DNA from: Alphaproteobacteria bacterium
Lineage (GTDB): Bacteria > Pseudomonadota > Alphaproteobacteria > Rhodobacterales > Rhodobacteraceae
DNA length: 43,709 bases
Reading direction: 5' to 3'
NCBI GenBank assembly: GCA_030426685.1
Contig: JAUHYC010000033.1
Span: 1-43,709, forward strand
Notes under the pieces: generated by a model
Databases searched by the model: none
Told to the model about the DNA's origin: nothing
Seen by the model: the letters and a program-made list of their open reading frames with translations, nothing else
Shown: one piece after another, positions 25,137-34,265 of the stretch
Layout of the letters: the number at the start of each line of letters is the position of its first letter
Position numbering within the stretch: position 1 is the first letter of the stretch
Program-made: the position numbers and the translations under genes

Positions 25137-25940
25137 ATGATCTATCGACTGCTTTATCTTCTGCTGATCGCGACGCCGGCCCTTGCGATGGGGCCGTGGA
25201 AATCTGACTGCCACGGCGATACCGCCTGTGAGATCGGCGACCGCTCGTACCATGTGCTGGAACCTGATGGTTGGGATGGCGAAACGCCTCTACCGGTGCT
25301 GTTGCATTTCCATGGCTGGGCGCGGCAGGGCGATGTGGTGGTGAACCACGAACGCATCGCCGGGGCGACCAAGCTGCGCGATGTGTTGCTGGTGGCCCCG
25401 AACGGGCTGGGCAAAAGCTGGAACTTCTGGACCGCTGATACCGCAGACGTGCCGTTCGCGGATCGGGTGTTGGAGGATGTGGCCAAGCACTATCCCATTG
25501 ATCCGGAACGCATCTATGTCTCGGGTTATTCCTATGGCGGCGCAATGGCGTGGCGCTATGTCTGCCAGTCGGGCAATGACATCGCCGCTCTGCTGGCCGT
25601 TGCGGGTTCGATCCGCCAGACCGAGGACTGCCCGGAAGCCCCACGCGAGGTGCGTCATGTCCACGGGCTGGACGATACGGTGATGGATTTCCCGCTTGGG
25701 CCGGGCGGGGATATCACCTATCCGGTGGCGCTGTGGAAGGCCAAGTTCGACTGCAACGGCGCGACCCCGGGCGGGGATTGGAGCGTAAAGCCGTTTCTGA
25801 CGCTCAGCCGTATGGAATGGACCGATTGCGCGCAGGGTCAGGTCACGTTGGACACCCATCCCGGTGGGCATTTTATCCCCCATGGCTGGATCGGCTGGCA
25901 ATTGGACGAGCTTTTGGGCCGCACACCCACCTATCCATGA
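25137..25940 (+). CDS. Exported alpha/beta-hydrolase esterase
   Basis: This 267-aa protein resembles the PHB depolymerase/LpqC-type esterases. A signal peptide is present (YRLLYLLLIATPALA, cleavage after about residue 17). The nucleophile elbow is GYSYGG (Ser at about 127), with LHFHGW as the oxyanion block, the catalytic Asp probably in HVHGLDDTVMD and His in HPGGHFIP near the C-terminus. Paired cysteines fit a periplasmic or secreted enzyme. It could hydrolyse feruloyl esters or polyhydroxyalkanoate oligomers; the substrate is not settled. The ATG at 25137 directly precedes the signal peptide; the frame upstream runs through the repeat cluster and is not real. Confidence 0.8.
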   Translation: MIYRLLYLLLIATPALAMGPWKSDCHGDTACEIGDRSYHVLEPDGWDGETPLPVLLHFHGWARQGDVVVNHERIAGATKLRDVLLVAPNGLGKSWNFWTADTADVPFADRVLEDVAKHYPIDPERIYVSGYSYGGAMAWRYVCQSGNDIAALLAVAGSIRQTEDCPEAPREVRHVHGLDDTVMDFPLGPGGDITYPVALWKAKFDCNGATPGGDWSVKPFLTLSRMEWTDCAQGQVTLDTHPGGHFIPHGWIGWQLDELLGRTPTYP

Positions 25941-26018
25941 GCCGCAGCGCTTGCACCTCGGCGCAATCTTTGCCATTGCCTGTGCCGACTGAATGTTTGC
26001 CGAAAAAGGCCCGCTGCA

Positions 26019-28415
26019 ATGAAATTCACTCTGTCCTGGCTGAAAGACCACCTCGATACGGATGCGTCGGTTGATGAGATCACTGACGCGCTGACCGACC
26101 TCGGCCTTGAGGTCGAAGAGATCGTGAACCCGGCGGATCGTCTGGGGGGCTTTACGCTGGGCCATGTGAAACATGCCGAGAAACACCCCGACGCCGACAA
26201 GCTGCGCGTCTGCACGGTTGAGACTGATGAGGGCGATCTGCAGATCATCTGTGGTGCACCCAATGCACGCGAAGGCATCACCGTCGTGGTCTGCAAACCG
26301 GGCATGTACATCCCGGGTCTGGACCTGACGATCAGCGTCGGCAAAATCCGGGGTGTCGAGAGCTTTGGCATGATGGCGTCCGAGCGTGAGCTGGAGCTGT
26401 CGGACGAGCATGACGGCATCATCGAGCTGCCCTCGGGCGAGGTTGGTGATCGGTTCGTGGACTGGTTGGCCGAAAATGATCCGTCGAAGGTCGACCCGAT
26501 GATCGAGATTGCGATCACACCGAACCGTCCCGACGCGCTGGGTGTCGCCGGGATTGCGCGCGATCTGGCTGCGCGGGGTGTGGGCACGCTGAAAGAGCGT
26601 GACTACGTGCCTGTGCCGGGTGATTTCGAAAGCCCGATCAAGGTGTCGATTGACGAAGATACACTGGACGGCGCACCGCACTTCACCGGGCGTCTGATCC
26701 GGGGTGTGAAGAACGGCCCCAGCCCGCAATGGCTGCAGGATCAGTTGAAGGCGATCGGTCTGCGCCCGATCTCGGCCCTGGTGGATATCACCAACTACAT
26801 GACCTTCGATCAGAACCGCCCGCTGCACGTCTTTGACGCCGACAAGGTGCGGGGCAATCTGCGGGTGCACCGTGCCAAAGGCGGCGAGACGCTGGTGGCG
26901 CTGGACGAGAAGGAGTACACCCTGCAGCCCGGCATGATGGTAATCTCGGATGAAAATGGCCCGGAATCCATCGCAGGTATCATGGGCGGAGAGCAGACCG
27001 GATGTACCGAAGAGACAGTGAACGTGTTCCTTGAAAGCGCGTTTTGGGATCACGTGCAGATCGCGTTGACGGGCCGTGCGCTCAAGATCAATTCGGATGC
27101 GCGGTATCGCTTCGAACGCGGGGTCGACCCGGAATACACACGGGAAGGGTTGGAGCACGCAACGCAGATGATTTTGGATATCTGCGGTGGCGAGGCTTCG
27201 AACGTGGTTGAGGCGGGCAAAGCGCCGGATCATTCACGTGCCTATAAGCTGGATGCAGCGCGGGTGCAGTCTCTGGTCGGAATGGATATTCCGGAAAGCG
27301 AACAGCGACAGACTCTGACCCGGTTGGGTTTCCGTCTGGATGGCGAGATGGCACGCGTGCCCAGTTGGCGCCCCGATATCATGGGCGAGGCCGATCTGGT
27401 GGAAGAGGTCGCTCGGATTGCGTCCCTGACCAAGCTGCAGGGCAAGCCGCTACCGCGTGTGAGTGACGGGATTCCCAAGCCGGTCATGACGCCCACCCAG
27501 CGCCGTCAATCCATGGCTCGGCGTACGTGTGCTGCGTTGGGGTACAATGAATGCGTGACCTACACATTCATCGACCAGGCTTCTGCCGCGCTGTTTGGCG
27601 GTGGGGACGCGGCGACAATGCTGGAGAACCCGATCTCGTCCGAGATGAGCCATATGCGGCCTGATCTGTTGCCGGGTCTGTTGCAGGCGGCGGCGCGAAA
27701 CCAGGCACGCGGACATTCTGATCTGGCCCTGTTCGAGGTCGGCCCGGTCTTTCACGACGGAGAGCCGGGTGAGCAGAAAACCCAGATCTCGGGCCTGCTG
27801 GTTGGTCGTAACGGTCCAAAGGACGTTCACGGCGCGGCACGACCAGTGGACGTGTTCGACGCCAAGGCGGATGTCGAGGCGGTTTTGGCCGCGATCGGCG
27901 CCCCCGCGAAGGTTCAGATCATGCGCGGTGGCGACGCGTGGTGGCATCCCGGGCGTCATGGGAAAATCTGTCTGGGTCCGAAGAAAGTTCTGGGTGTCTT
28001 TGGTGAGCTGCATCCGCGCGTGTTGCAGGCGATGGATATCAAGGGCCCGGCGATGGCCTTTACCATCTGGCCGGACGTGGTGCCTTTGCCGCGCAAATCC
28101 GGCGCGACGCGCTCGGCGCTGGAACTGCGCGATTTGCAGGCGGTCGAACGCGACTTTGCCTTTGTGGTGGACGCGGATGTCGAGGCGCTGACGCTGGTCA
28201 ACGCCGCAGCAGGTGCCGACAAGGCGCTGATTGAGGATGTGCGCGTATTCGATGAATTCATCGGCGGCAGCCTTGGAGAGGGCAAGAAGTCGCTGGCCAT
28301 CACAGTGCGGCTGCAGCCGTCCGACGCGACGCTGAAGGAAAAGGATATCGAGGCCGTGGCTGAAAAGATCATTGCCAAGGTGTCCAAAGCCACGGGCGGC
28401 GTTCTGCGCGGATGA
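26019..28415 (+). CDS. pheT: Phenylalanyl-tRNA synthetase beta subunit
   Basis: This is the 798-aa non-catalytic subunit of phenylalanyl-tRNA synthetase. Domains in order: the EMAP-like tRNA-binding domain (about 40-150, GHVKHAEKHPDADKLRVCTV), the B3/B4 editing domain (about 210-380), the B5 domain (about 400-475), the catalytic-like core, and the FDX-ACB anticodon-binding domain at the end (about 700-795). All are present and the length is normal. It is separated from pheS by about 1.8 kb of inserted DNA, but the two proteins must still assemble. A strong hairpin follows 24 bases after the stop. Confidence 0.97.
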   Translation: MKFTLSWLKDHLDTDASVDEITDALTDLGLEVEEIVNPADRLGGFTLGHVKHAEKHPDADKLRVCTVETDEGDLQIICGAPNAREGITVVVCKPGMYIPGLDLTISVGKIRGVESFGMMASERELELSDEHDGIIELPSGEVGDRFVDWLAENDPSKVDPMIEIAITPNRPDALGVAGIARDLAARGVGTLKERDYVPVPGDFESPIKVSIDEDTLDGAPHFTGRLIRGVKNGPSPQWLQDQLKAIGLRPISALVDITNYMTFDQNRPLHVFDADKVRGNLRVHRAKGGETLVALDEKEYTLQPGMMVISDENGPESIAGIMGGEQTGCTEETVNVFLESAFWDHVQIALTGRALKINSDARYRFERGVDPEYTREGLEHATQMILDICGGEASNVVEAGKAPDHSRAYKLDAARVQSLVGMDIPESEQRQTLTRLGFRLDGEMARVPSWRPDIMGEADLVEEVARIASLTKLQGKPLPRVSDGIPKPVMTPTQRRQSMARRTCAALGYNECVTYTFIDQASAALFGGGDAATMLENPISSEMSHMRPDLLPGLLQAAARNQARGHSDLALFEVGPVFHDGEPGEQKTQISGLLVGRNGPKDVHGAARPVDVFDAKADVEAVLAAIGAPAKVQIMRGGDAWWHPGRHGKICLGPKKVLGVFGELHPRVLQAMDIKGPAMAFTIWPDVVPLPRKSGATRSALELRDLQAVERDFAFVVDADVEALTLVNAAAGADKALIEDVRVFDEFIGGSLGEGKKSLAITVRLQPSDATLKEKDIEAVAEKIIAKVSKATGGVLRG

Positions 28416-28438
28416 TACCGGCGGAATAAGGTTTGTTC

Positions 28439-28462
28439 GACGCGCCTTCGGGCGCGTCTTTC
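28439..28462. terminator. Bidirectional terminator after pheT and lysR
   Basis: An 8-bp GC-rich stem (gacgcgcc 28439-28446, ggcgcgtc 28451-28458) with a ttcg loop is followed by tttcattt. It lies between convergent pheT and the LysR gene, whose stop is at 28461, so it may serve both. Confidence 0.8.
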
Positions 28463-29345
28463 ATTTGGCCAGAAACTCGGCCAGCAGATCAAAGACCAAA
28501 CGAATGCGCCGGCTGGTATGCAGCTCGCGATGTGCGGTGAGCCAGATCGGGAATGTGATGGCCTCCATCTCGGGCAAAACGCGTTCGACGCCGGGGGTTG
28601 CGTCGCCGACTTGTGTCGACATGGGTGCGATGCCAAAGCCCTGCTTTGCGTACTCCCACGAAACGATTCCGTTCTGAGAGCCGAGCCGGAAGTTCTCGTC
28701 GGACAGGTGAATGCCCAGCGGTTTCAGATAGGCGATCATCTGGCCGGTGTCGCCGAAGCTGATGAATTCATGCTGTGACAGATCGTGTTTTGACTTTGGA
28801 CGCCCCGCTCGGTTCAGATACTCGGTGGTGGCATAGAAATGACCCTGAGCTTCCCGCACCAGTTTGGCGATCAGGTCGGGTTGATCCGGGCGGACATGGC
28901 GGATGGCGATATCAGCCTCGCGCCGCATCAGGTCGCGGATGTCATTGGAGGCGATCACCTCAATCCGAAGGCGCGGAGCCTGCGCCCGGACCTGACGCAA
29001 CAGATCCGGCAGGATATAGGCCGACATGATGTCGCTGGCGGTTATCCGAACCTGCCCTTCGATCGACTGCGCCTGACCGGATGCGGTCAGCACGATGCGA
29101 TTGGCGGCCTCTCCCATGGTGCGTGTGTGTTCCAGAAGTTCAACACCGGCCTGCGTGATCTCGAGCGAGCGACCGATACGTTCGAACAGCATGACACCCA
29201 GATCGGCTTCGAGCGCCGCGATCTGGCGGCTCAGGGTCGGCTGAGTCTGTCCAAATAGCCGCGCCGCCGCCGAAAGCGACCCGGTTTCTGCCGTCGCCAG
29301 AAAGGCGCGGATGTGATTCCAGTCAAAGCTGCCGAGGTTTCTCAT
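28461..29345 (-). CDS. LysR-type transcriptional regulator
   Basis: This 294-aa regulator has the N-terminal winged helix-turn-helix (about 8-67, with the motif LSAAARLFGQTQPTLSRQIA) and a periplasmic-binding-protein-like effector domain (about 90-290). It starts as a gene divergent from a SAM-dependent methyltransferase, with 84 bases between the start codons. LysR regulators usually control their divergent neighbour, so the methyltransferase is a likely target. An interrupted palindrome in the spacer (29365-29380) may be the binding site. Confidence 0.9.
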   Translation of the reverse strand: MRNLGSFDWNHIRAFLATAETGSLSAAARLFGQTQPTLSRQIAALEADLGVMLFERIGRSLEITQAGVELLEHTRTMGEAANRIVLTASGQAQSIEGQVRITASDIMSAYILPDLLRQVRAQAPRLRIEVIASNDIRDLMRREADIAIRHVRPDQPDLIAKLVREAQGHFYATTEYLNRAGRPKSKHDLSQHEFISFGDTGQMIAYLKPLGIHLSDENFRLGSQNGIVSWEYAKQGFGIAPMSTQVGDATPGVERVLPEMEAITFPIWLTAHRELHTSRRIRLVFDLLAEFLAK

Positions 29346-29364
29346 GCAAATATGTATAAGAGTT

Positions 29365-29380
29365 TTGCAATAATTCGCAA
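29365..29380. promoter_or_regulatory. Candidate LysR-type binding site
   Basis: The sequence ttgc-aataattc-gcaa is an interrupted inverted repeat of the T-N11-A class. It lies in the spacer between the divergent LysR and methyltransferase genes. The assignment rests on position and symmetry only. Confidence 0.35.
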
Positions 29381-29429
29381 TTCATCTTCGATCCGTGCAT
29401 TAATAGATAGTATGCAAAGGAGATCGACC

Positions 29430-30068
29430 ATGGCGGCTGCTGCAAAATTCTGGGACGGCATTGCCGCGAAATATTCACGCACTCCAATTCGTGACATAGA
29501 ATCTTATGAGTACACTCTGGGGCGGACCCGGTCCTATCTGTCCAAGCAGCACAAGATTCTTGAGCTTGGCTGTGGAACGGGTTCGACGGCGCTGCTGCTT
29601 GCATCGTCGGTCGCGCATGTCACGGCCAGCGATTTCTCAGAAGCAATGCTGGGAATTGGCCGGGATAAGGCGCAGGCCGAAGGGATCGGCAACATCTCGT
29701 TCAGAGCCATTGATATCACTACGCCGAACGATGGGCAGACCTTTGACGCCATACTTGGATTCAATCTCTTTCACCTTGTGCCGGATATTGAAGCGGTCTT
29801 TGCAGACATTCATGCGCGACTGGAACCGGGCGGCCTGTTCATCTCCAAAACCCCGTGCCTTGCGGAAGGAGGTCTGGGATTGAGGTTTGGGCTATTGAAA
29901 TTCATGTTGCCGGTGATGCAGCTTTTTGGCAAAGCGCCATATGTCAATCTTTTCGACATCGATACTCTTGAATCCGCAGTCACCCAGGCCGGATTCGACG
30001 TGATCGAAAGCGGGAATTATCCGGCAAAACCCCCGTCGCGGTATCTGGTGGCGCGAAAGAAATCGTAA
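29430..30068 (+). CDS. Class I SAM-dependent methyltransferase
   Basis: This 212-aa cytosolic methyltransferase has the Rossmann glycine motif LELGCGTGSTALLLA (about 44-58). Further motifs include VTASDFSEAMLGIGRDKA and the core strand FDAILGFNLFHLVPDI. Its substrate is unknown; relatives with the FNLFHL segment methylate small molecules or quinone-like compounds. The ATG at 29430 is supported by AAAGGAG at the right distance; a longer frame to 29313 overlaps the regulator's start. It is divergent from the LysR gene and is probably controlled by it. Confidence 0.82.
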   Translation: MAAAAKFWDGIAAKYSRTPIRDIESYEYTLGRTRSYLSKQHKILELGCGTGSTALLLASSVAHVTASDFSEAMLGIGRDKAQAEGIGNISFRAIDITTPNDGQTFDAILGFNLFHLVPDIEAVFADIHARLEPGGLFISKTPCLAEGGLGLRFGLLKFMLPVMQLFGKAPYVNLFDIDTLESAVTQAGFDVIESGNYPAKPPSRYLVARKKS

Positions 30069-30150
30069 ATATCACCGGTTTCTTCGACTTCCGCGTTGGG
30101 CATTGCGCGATTGCACCTTAAGTAGGCTCTGAACAATTGCGGAGGAAGCC

Positions 30151-30600
30151 ATGGGCCTGAACGTCTATTTGTCAGGGGAAATTCACACCGATTGGCGTGA
30201 GCAGATTATTGATGGGGCGAAAGGGCTGGACGTGACTTTCGACAGCCCGGTGACCGATCACAGCGCAAGCGACGATTGCGGCGTTTCCATCCTCGGGGCT
30301 GAGTCGAACAAGTATTGGCACGACCACAAGGGGGCGATGGTTAACGCGATCCGGACTCGCAAGGGGATTTCGGACGCGGATATCGTCGTTGTGCGCTTTG
30401 GCGACAAATACAAGCAGTGGAACGCGGCCTTTGACGCGGGCTATGCGGCGGCCTTGGGAAAATCGATCATCGTATTGCATGGCCCGGATCACCAGCACGC
30501 GCTGAAAGAGGTGGACGCGGCGGCGCTTGCCGTTGCGGAAGAGCCCGCTCAGGTGGTCGAGATTCTGCGTTACGTCCTTACGGGTGCCTTGCCCGGTTAG
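30151..30600 (+). CDS. ytoQ: YtoQ family protein
   Basis: This 149-aa protein matches the YtoQ family, which has the fold of nucleoside 2-deoxyribosyltransferases. Diagnostic segments are VYLSGEIHTDWRE at the start, FDSPVTDHSASDDCG (about 30-44) and DADIVVVRFGDKYKQWNAAFDAGYAAALGKSIIVLH (about 75-110). Its reaction is not established. GGAGGA precedes the ATG. A terminator hairpin follows. Confidence 0.85.
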   Translation: MGLNVYLSGEIHTDWREQIIDGAKGLDVTFDSPVTDHSASDDCGVSILGAESNKYWHDHKGAMVNAIRTRKGISDADIVVVRFGDKYKQWNAAFDAGYAAALGKSIIVLHGPDHQHALKEVDAAALAVAEEPAQVVEILRYVLTGALPG

Positions 30601-30608
30601 AGTCTGAC

Positions 30609-30639
30609 GGGCGCGGCGCGTTGCGCCACGCCCCCTTTT
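30609..30639 (+). terminator. Terminator after ytoQ
   Basis: The arms gggcgcggcg (30609-30618) and cgccacgccc (30624-30633) form a stem with one mismatch and a five-base loop. It is followed by ccctttt, and lies 8 bases after the ytoQ stop. Confidence 0.6.
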
Positions 30640-30644
30640 GTTGA

Positions 30645-31340
30645 TCAGTCTCGCGGTGGAATATTCAGCCCTCTTTGCACCGCAGGGCGTTCCAGGAAGC
30701 GATCCAGATAGGCGATGACGTTGGTGTATTTATCCCAGCCAATTGTGTCTTTGACCTCATAGTAATCCAGCCCACGAAGCCAGGGGGCAATGGCGATATC
30801 GGCAATCGAATAATCCCCTGCGATCCAGTTCTGACCCACGAGTTGGCCGTCGAGCACGTTCAGCAACCGCTTGGCCTCGGCCACGTAGCGCGCGCGGGGG
30901 CGGGGGTCTTCGATTTCGCTGCCCGCGAATTTGTGGAAATAGCCCAATTGACCGAACATCGGTCCAAGGCCGCCCATCTGGAACATAAGCCACTGCGTGA
31001 CCCGGTGTTTATCCGCTTTTGTCTGTCCCAGCAGCTGGCCGCTTTTCTCGGCCAGATACAGCAGGATTGCACCGCTTTCGAATAGACCCAGGGGTTCACC
31101 ATCGGGTCCGTTGGGGTCGATGAGCGCAGGGATCTTGTTATTGGGGTTCAGGCTCAGAAACTCGGGGCTGCGGACGTCGGTGTCTGCCAGCGTGACCCGA
31201 TGTGGTTCATAAGGCAGACCGGTTTCCTCCAGCATGATTGACGCCTTGACGCCATTGGGGGTGGGAAAGGAATAGAGCTGAATCCGATCCGGAAATTGCG
31301 GCGGCCATTTGGCCATGATCGGGAATGTGGGGTCGGGCAT
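30645..31340 (-). CDS. Glutathione S-transferase, YfcG/YghU-like
   Basis: This 231-aa cytosolic protein has a thioredoxin-like N-terminal domain (about 18-100) with the segment LYSFPTPNGVKASIMLEETGLPYE, where Thr-Pro-Asn replaces the Cys or Ser of other classes. This is typical of the YfcG/YghU (Nu) group, which acts as a glutathione-dependent disulfide reductase. NNKIPALIDPNGPDG and LFESGAILLYLAE bind glutathione. The C-terminal helical domain has MFQMGGLGPMFGQLGYFHKFA and the ADIAIAPWL block. AGGAGA precedes the ATG at 31340; the frame beyond lacks support. It is divergent from the MscS gene. Confidence 0.88.
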   Translation of the reverse strand: MPDPTFPIMAKWPPQFPDRIQLYSFPTPNGVKASIMLEETGLPYEPHRVTLADTDVRSPEFLSLNPNNKIPALIDPNGPDGEPLGLFESGAILLYLAEKSGQLLGQTKADKHRVTQWLMFQMGGLGPMFGQLGYFHKFAGSEIEDPRPRARYVAEAKRLLNVLDGQLVGQNWIAGDYSIADIAIAPWLRGLDYYEVKDTIGWDKYTNVIAYLDRFLERPAVQRGLNIPPRD

Positions 31341-31561
31341 GACGGTCTCCTGTGCCGGGCATCTCAGGGTCAATCTGGCAAGTTGTGGGCTTTCTGTCAG
31401 GTGTTCGACTGTGCATAACCGGTCAGTTGGTGTTTGCTGAGGAACATCAGGGGGAAAACCGGGCAATCCTGCACCTAGACCCGCGCTCGATTTTGGCCCA
31501 GACTTTTGCGTGATCCCCGCGCCACAGGCGCGGGTTTGCTGTTGGTGCAAAGGAGATGCGC

Positions 31562-32368
31562 GTGGACGATATCGTAACACAGGTGGGGGTTTTTGGCCCG
31601 CTGATCATGAGCGCGATCAAGGCGTTGATCGTTTTGGTCCTTGGTTGGATCGTGGCGGGGGCAATAAGTGGGTTGGTGCGCCGTCGGATCAACGCGACGC
31701 CGCATATCGACCCGACACTGGGGAATTTTGTCGCAAGCTTGGTGAAATGGGTTCTGCTGGCAATTGTTTTTGTCGCAGTTCTTGGCATTTTTGGGATCGA
31801 GGCGACCAGCATCGTGGCCATTCTGGGTGCGGCATCGCTGGCCATTGGTCTGGCGTTGCAAGGAACACTCAGCGATCTGGCGGCTGGTGTGATGCTGGTG
31901 GTGTTTCGCCCCTATAAGCTGGGTCAGTATGTGGATATTGGTGGGACCGCAGGAACGGTGAAGGACCTGAACCTGTTCACCACGGAATTAGTGACACCCG
32001 ACAATGTGCAGATCATTGTTCCGAACGGTCAGGCCTGGGGGTCGGTGATCACCAACTATTCAGCCCACGACACGCGCCGAGTCGATCTGGTGTTCGGCAT
32101 CGACTATGGCGACAGCGCCGATGAGGCGATGAACATCATTCTGGATGTCGCCAAGGCCGATACACGTGTCATGAGTGACCCTGAACCCTGGGTGCGCGTG
32201 ACCAATCTGGGCGACAGCTCGGTTGATCTGACCGCCCGTTTGTGGTGCGCCGCTGCGGACTATTGGGATCTCAAGTTCGAACTCACCAAAGCGGTGAAAG
32301 AGGCGTTTGATGCCAAAGGCGTATCGATTCCCTACCCGCATTCCGTGGAGATACAGAAAGAGGGTTAG
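31562..32368 (+). CDS. mscS: Small-conductance mechanosensitive channel
   Basis: This 268-aa channel opens on hypo-osmotic stress. It has three N-terminal membrane spans (about 10-35, 55-80, 85-115); the pore helix has the Gly/Ala-rich pattern GAASLAIGLALQGTLSDLAAGVML. The cytoplasmic beta and alpha-beta domains include GQYVDIGGTAGTVKDLNLFTTELVTPDNVQIIVPNG and ITNYSAHDTRRVDLVFGIDYG. The GTG at 31562 is preferred because AAAGGAG lies six bases upstream; the ATG at 31556 would leave no spacing. Homologues are often named MscS; channel conductance cannot be told from sequence. Confidence 0.92.
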   Translation: MDDIVTQVGVFGPLIMSAIKALIVLVLGWIVAGAISGLVRRRINATPHIDPTLGNFVASLVKWVLLAIVFVAVLGIFGIEATSIVAILGAASLAIGLALQGTLSDLAAGVMLVVFRPYKLGQYVDIGGTAGTVKDLNLFTTELVTPDNVQIIVPNGQAWGSVITNYSAHDTRRVDLVFGIDYGDSADEAMNIILDVAKADTRVMSDPEPWVRVTNLGDSSVDLTARLWCAAADYWDLKFELTKAVKEAFDAKGVSIPYPHSVEIQKEG

Positions 32369-32421
32369 GTGCTCCCGCCCGTCGAACGGGCATTGGAAAT
32401 GCCCTCCTCCGGTTGGGCCCG

Positions 32422-32449
32422 GCGCCGCGCTTTGCGCGGCGCTTTTTTT
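32422..32449 (+). terminator. Strong intrinsic terminator after mscS
   Basis: A perfect 9-bp stem (gcgccgcgc, loop ttt, gcgcggcgc) is followed by seven T. It lies 53 bases past the mscS stop. Confidence 0.92.
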
Positions 32450-32473
32450 CATACCGAAGGGCGCTCGTGAGTT

Positions 32474-32532
32474 GCACCGCGCCCTTGGCGCGGTGCCCGG
32501 CCCAAGGCTGCAAAGCACGCTCGTAAGAGCGT
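32474..32532 (-). terminator. Hairpins at the end of the alanine dehydrogenase gene
   Basis: There are two perfect hairpins: gcaccgcgcc/ggcgcggtgc (32474-32483, 32487-32496), and acgctc/gagcgt (32517-32522, 32527-32532). They lie 20 to 80 bases beyond the minus-strand stop at 32553. Neither has a good T-run on that strand, so termination may be partial. Confidence 0.4.
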
Positions 32533-32552
32533 ACTTTCAGAGGCGGGAGCGC

Positions 32553-33671
32553 TTACGATTTGATCACAAGGCTCGGGGCGACGACATCGATGCCCAGAGC
32601 CTTGCCAACCGCGTAATAGGTCAATTGACCGGCGTGCACATTCAGACCGGCCAGCAGGTGCGGGTCGTCCTGACAGGCCTGCTTCCAGCCCTTGTCAGCC
32701 AGCGACAGCATGAACGGCATCGTTGCGTTGCCCAGCGCAATGGTCGATGTGCGCGCAACTGCGCCCGGCATGTTGGCGACGCAGTAATGCATGATGCCAT
32801 CGACCTCGTAGATCGGATCGGCATGGGTGGTCGCCTTCGAGGTTTCAAAGCAGCCGCCCTGGTCGATGGCGACGTCCACCAGGACCGCACCGGGTTTCAT
32901 GGTCGACAGCTGTGCGCGCGTGACCAGTTTCGGAGCTGCCGCGCCGGGGATCAGAACCGCGCCGATGACCATGTCGGCATCCTGGATCAGCTCTGCGGTG
33001 GCACCAGCTGTCGAGTACTGGTTCTTGAAGTGACCGCCAAACACGTCATCCAGATAGCGCAGTCGCGGCAACGACCGGTCCAGCACGGTGACATCCGCGC
33101 CCATGCCTGCGGCAATCTTGGCGGCATGGGTGCCGACGACACCGCCTCCGATCACGACCACCTTGGCGGGTCCTACACCCGGAACGCCACCCATCAGAAC
33201 ACCGCGTCCACCATTGGCCTTTTGCAGGGTCCATGATCCGACCTGCGGGGCCAGACGGCCGGCAACCTCGGACATCGGCGCCAACAGGGGCAGGCCGCCG
33301 TTGGCATCGGTCACGGTTTCATAGGCTATTGCGGTGCACCCCGACTCGAGCAGGTCGTGGGTCTGGTCCGGATCGGGGGCCAGGTGCAGATAAGTGAACA
33401 GCAGCTGGCCTTCGCGCAGCATCTTGCGCTCACCCGCCTGCGGTTCCTTGACCTTGACGATCATGTCGGCAGTGGCAAAAACCTCTTCCGCCGTGTCCAC
33501 GATGCTGGCACCCGCTGCGACATAGGCCTCGTTGTCAAAGCCCGAGCCCATTCCGGCACCGGTTTCGATGATCACCTCGTGCCCACGCGCCACCGCTTCA
33601 CCAGCGGCGTTCGGGGTTATGCCGACGCGAAACTCCTGGGGTTTGATTTCCTTGGGGCAGCCGATTTTCAT
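32553..33671 (-). CDS. ald: Alanine dehydrogenase
   Basis: This 372-aa enzyme interconverts L-alanine and pyruvate plus ammonia with NAD, linking carbon and nitrogen use. The N-terminal substrate part has [32 protein letters not shown] (substrate-binding Lys) and [10 protein letters not shown] (catalytic His). The NAD domain has [29 protein letters not shown] (about 168-196). [13 protein letters not shown] with the conserved Asp is also present. The ATG at 33671 gives the usual length; an ATG twelve bases upstream is also possible. It is divergent from an Lrp/AsnC regulator, as ald often is, and a palindrome in the shared spacer is the probable control site. Confidence 0.95.
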   Translation of the reverse strand: MKIGCPKEIKPQEFRVGITPNAAGEAVARGHEVIIETGAGMGSGFDNEAYVAAGASIVDTAEEVFATADMIVKVKEPQAGERKMLREGQLLFTYLHLAPDPDQTHDLLESGCTAIAYETVTDANGGLPLLAPMSEVAGRLAPQVGSWTLQKANGGRGVLMGGVPGVGPAKVVVIGGGVVGTHAAKIAAGMGADVTVLDRSLPRLRYLDDVFGGHFKNQYSTAGATAELIQDADMVIGAVLIPGAAAPKLVTRAQLSTMKPGAVLVDVAIDQGGCFETSKATTHADPIYEVDGIMHYCVANMPGAVARTSTIALGNATMPFMLSLADKGWKQACQDDPHLLAGLNVHAGQLTYYAVGKALGIDVVAPSLVIKS

Positions 33672-33687
33672 ATGAGACTCCATTCAT

Positions 33688-33712
33688 AAATTGCCTAAAT
33701 TATGGGCAATTT
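33688..33712. promoter_or_regulatory. Palindromic operator between ald and the Lrp-type gene
   Basis: The perfect 8-bp arms aaattgcc (33688-33695) and ggcaattt (33705-33712) are separated by a 9-base AT-rich spacer. A further gcaattt follows at about 33718. This fits an Lrp-family binding site and lies 17 bases upstream of the ald start codon. Confidence 0.6.
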
Positions 33713-33806
33713 GCGGCGCAATTTTTGTGAAACCCCACTTGCCAAACAGAGATTCTGTGAGAAATTATCCGAATATCTTAAACTTTCACGCAATGGATTT
33801 GCGCAA

Positions 33807-34265
33807 ATGACGATTGATGCAACCGATCGAAAGATTCTGGCGGCGCTACAACGCAAGGGGCGGATGTCAAACTCGGACCTGTCCGATCAGGCAAACCTGT
33901 CGCCCTCGGCCTGTCATCGACGGGTGCAACGGCTAGAGGCAGAGGGGTATATCAAGGATTACGTTGCCCTGCTGGATGCGCGCAAAATGAACGTGCCCAC
34001 CACCGTGTTTGTCGAGATCACGCTTCAAGGACAGGCCGAAGAGGTTCTGGAGGCATTCGAGAAAGCCGTTGCACGGATACCGGATGTGCTGGAATGTCAT
34101 CTGATGGCGGGCACGGCGGATTACATTCTGAAAGTCGTGGCCGAAAACACCGAGGATTTCGCCCGCATCCACCGGCAGTACCTGTCGCGTCTGCCGGGCG
34201 TGGCGCAGATGCAGAGCTCGTTTGCGTTGCGCACGGTTTTCAAGACCACGGCCTTGCCAGTGTAA
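33807..34265 (+). CDS. Lrp/AsnC family regulator, likely of alanine dehydrogenase
   Basis: This 152-aa transcription regulator has an N-terminal helix-turn-helix (about 4-60, TDRKILAALQRKGRMSNSDLSDQANLSPSACHRRVQRLEAEGYI) and a C-terminal RAM ligand-binding domain (about 70-145, with GTADYILKVVAENTEDFARI). The ATG at 33807 matches the usual family start; an ATG at 33702 inside the palindrome would add 35 unlikely residues. Divergent Lrp-type genes commonly activate ald in response to alanine, so this is probably its regulator and may also control itself. Confidence 0.9.
   Translation: MTIDATDRKILAALQRKGRMSNSDLSDQANLSPSACHRRVQRLEAEGYIKDYVALLDARKMNVPTTVFVEITLQGQAEEVLEAFEKAVARIPDVLECHLMAGTADYILKVVAENTEDFARIHRQYLSRLPGVAQMQSSFALRTVFKTTALPV

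Noticed and set aside
25290..27233. A 647-aa minus-strand gene
   Set aside because: It lies antisense to the esterase and pheT genes, and its sequence shows the His/Arg/Asp-rich bias of a shadow frame.
32422..32532. Three hairpins as a mobile element or attenuator
   Set aside because: The first is a standard intrinsic terminator after mscS. The others are best explained as weak terminators of the convergent ald gene.
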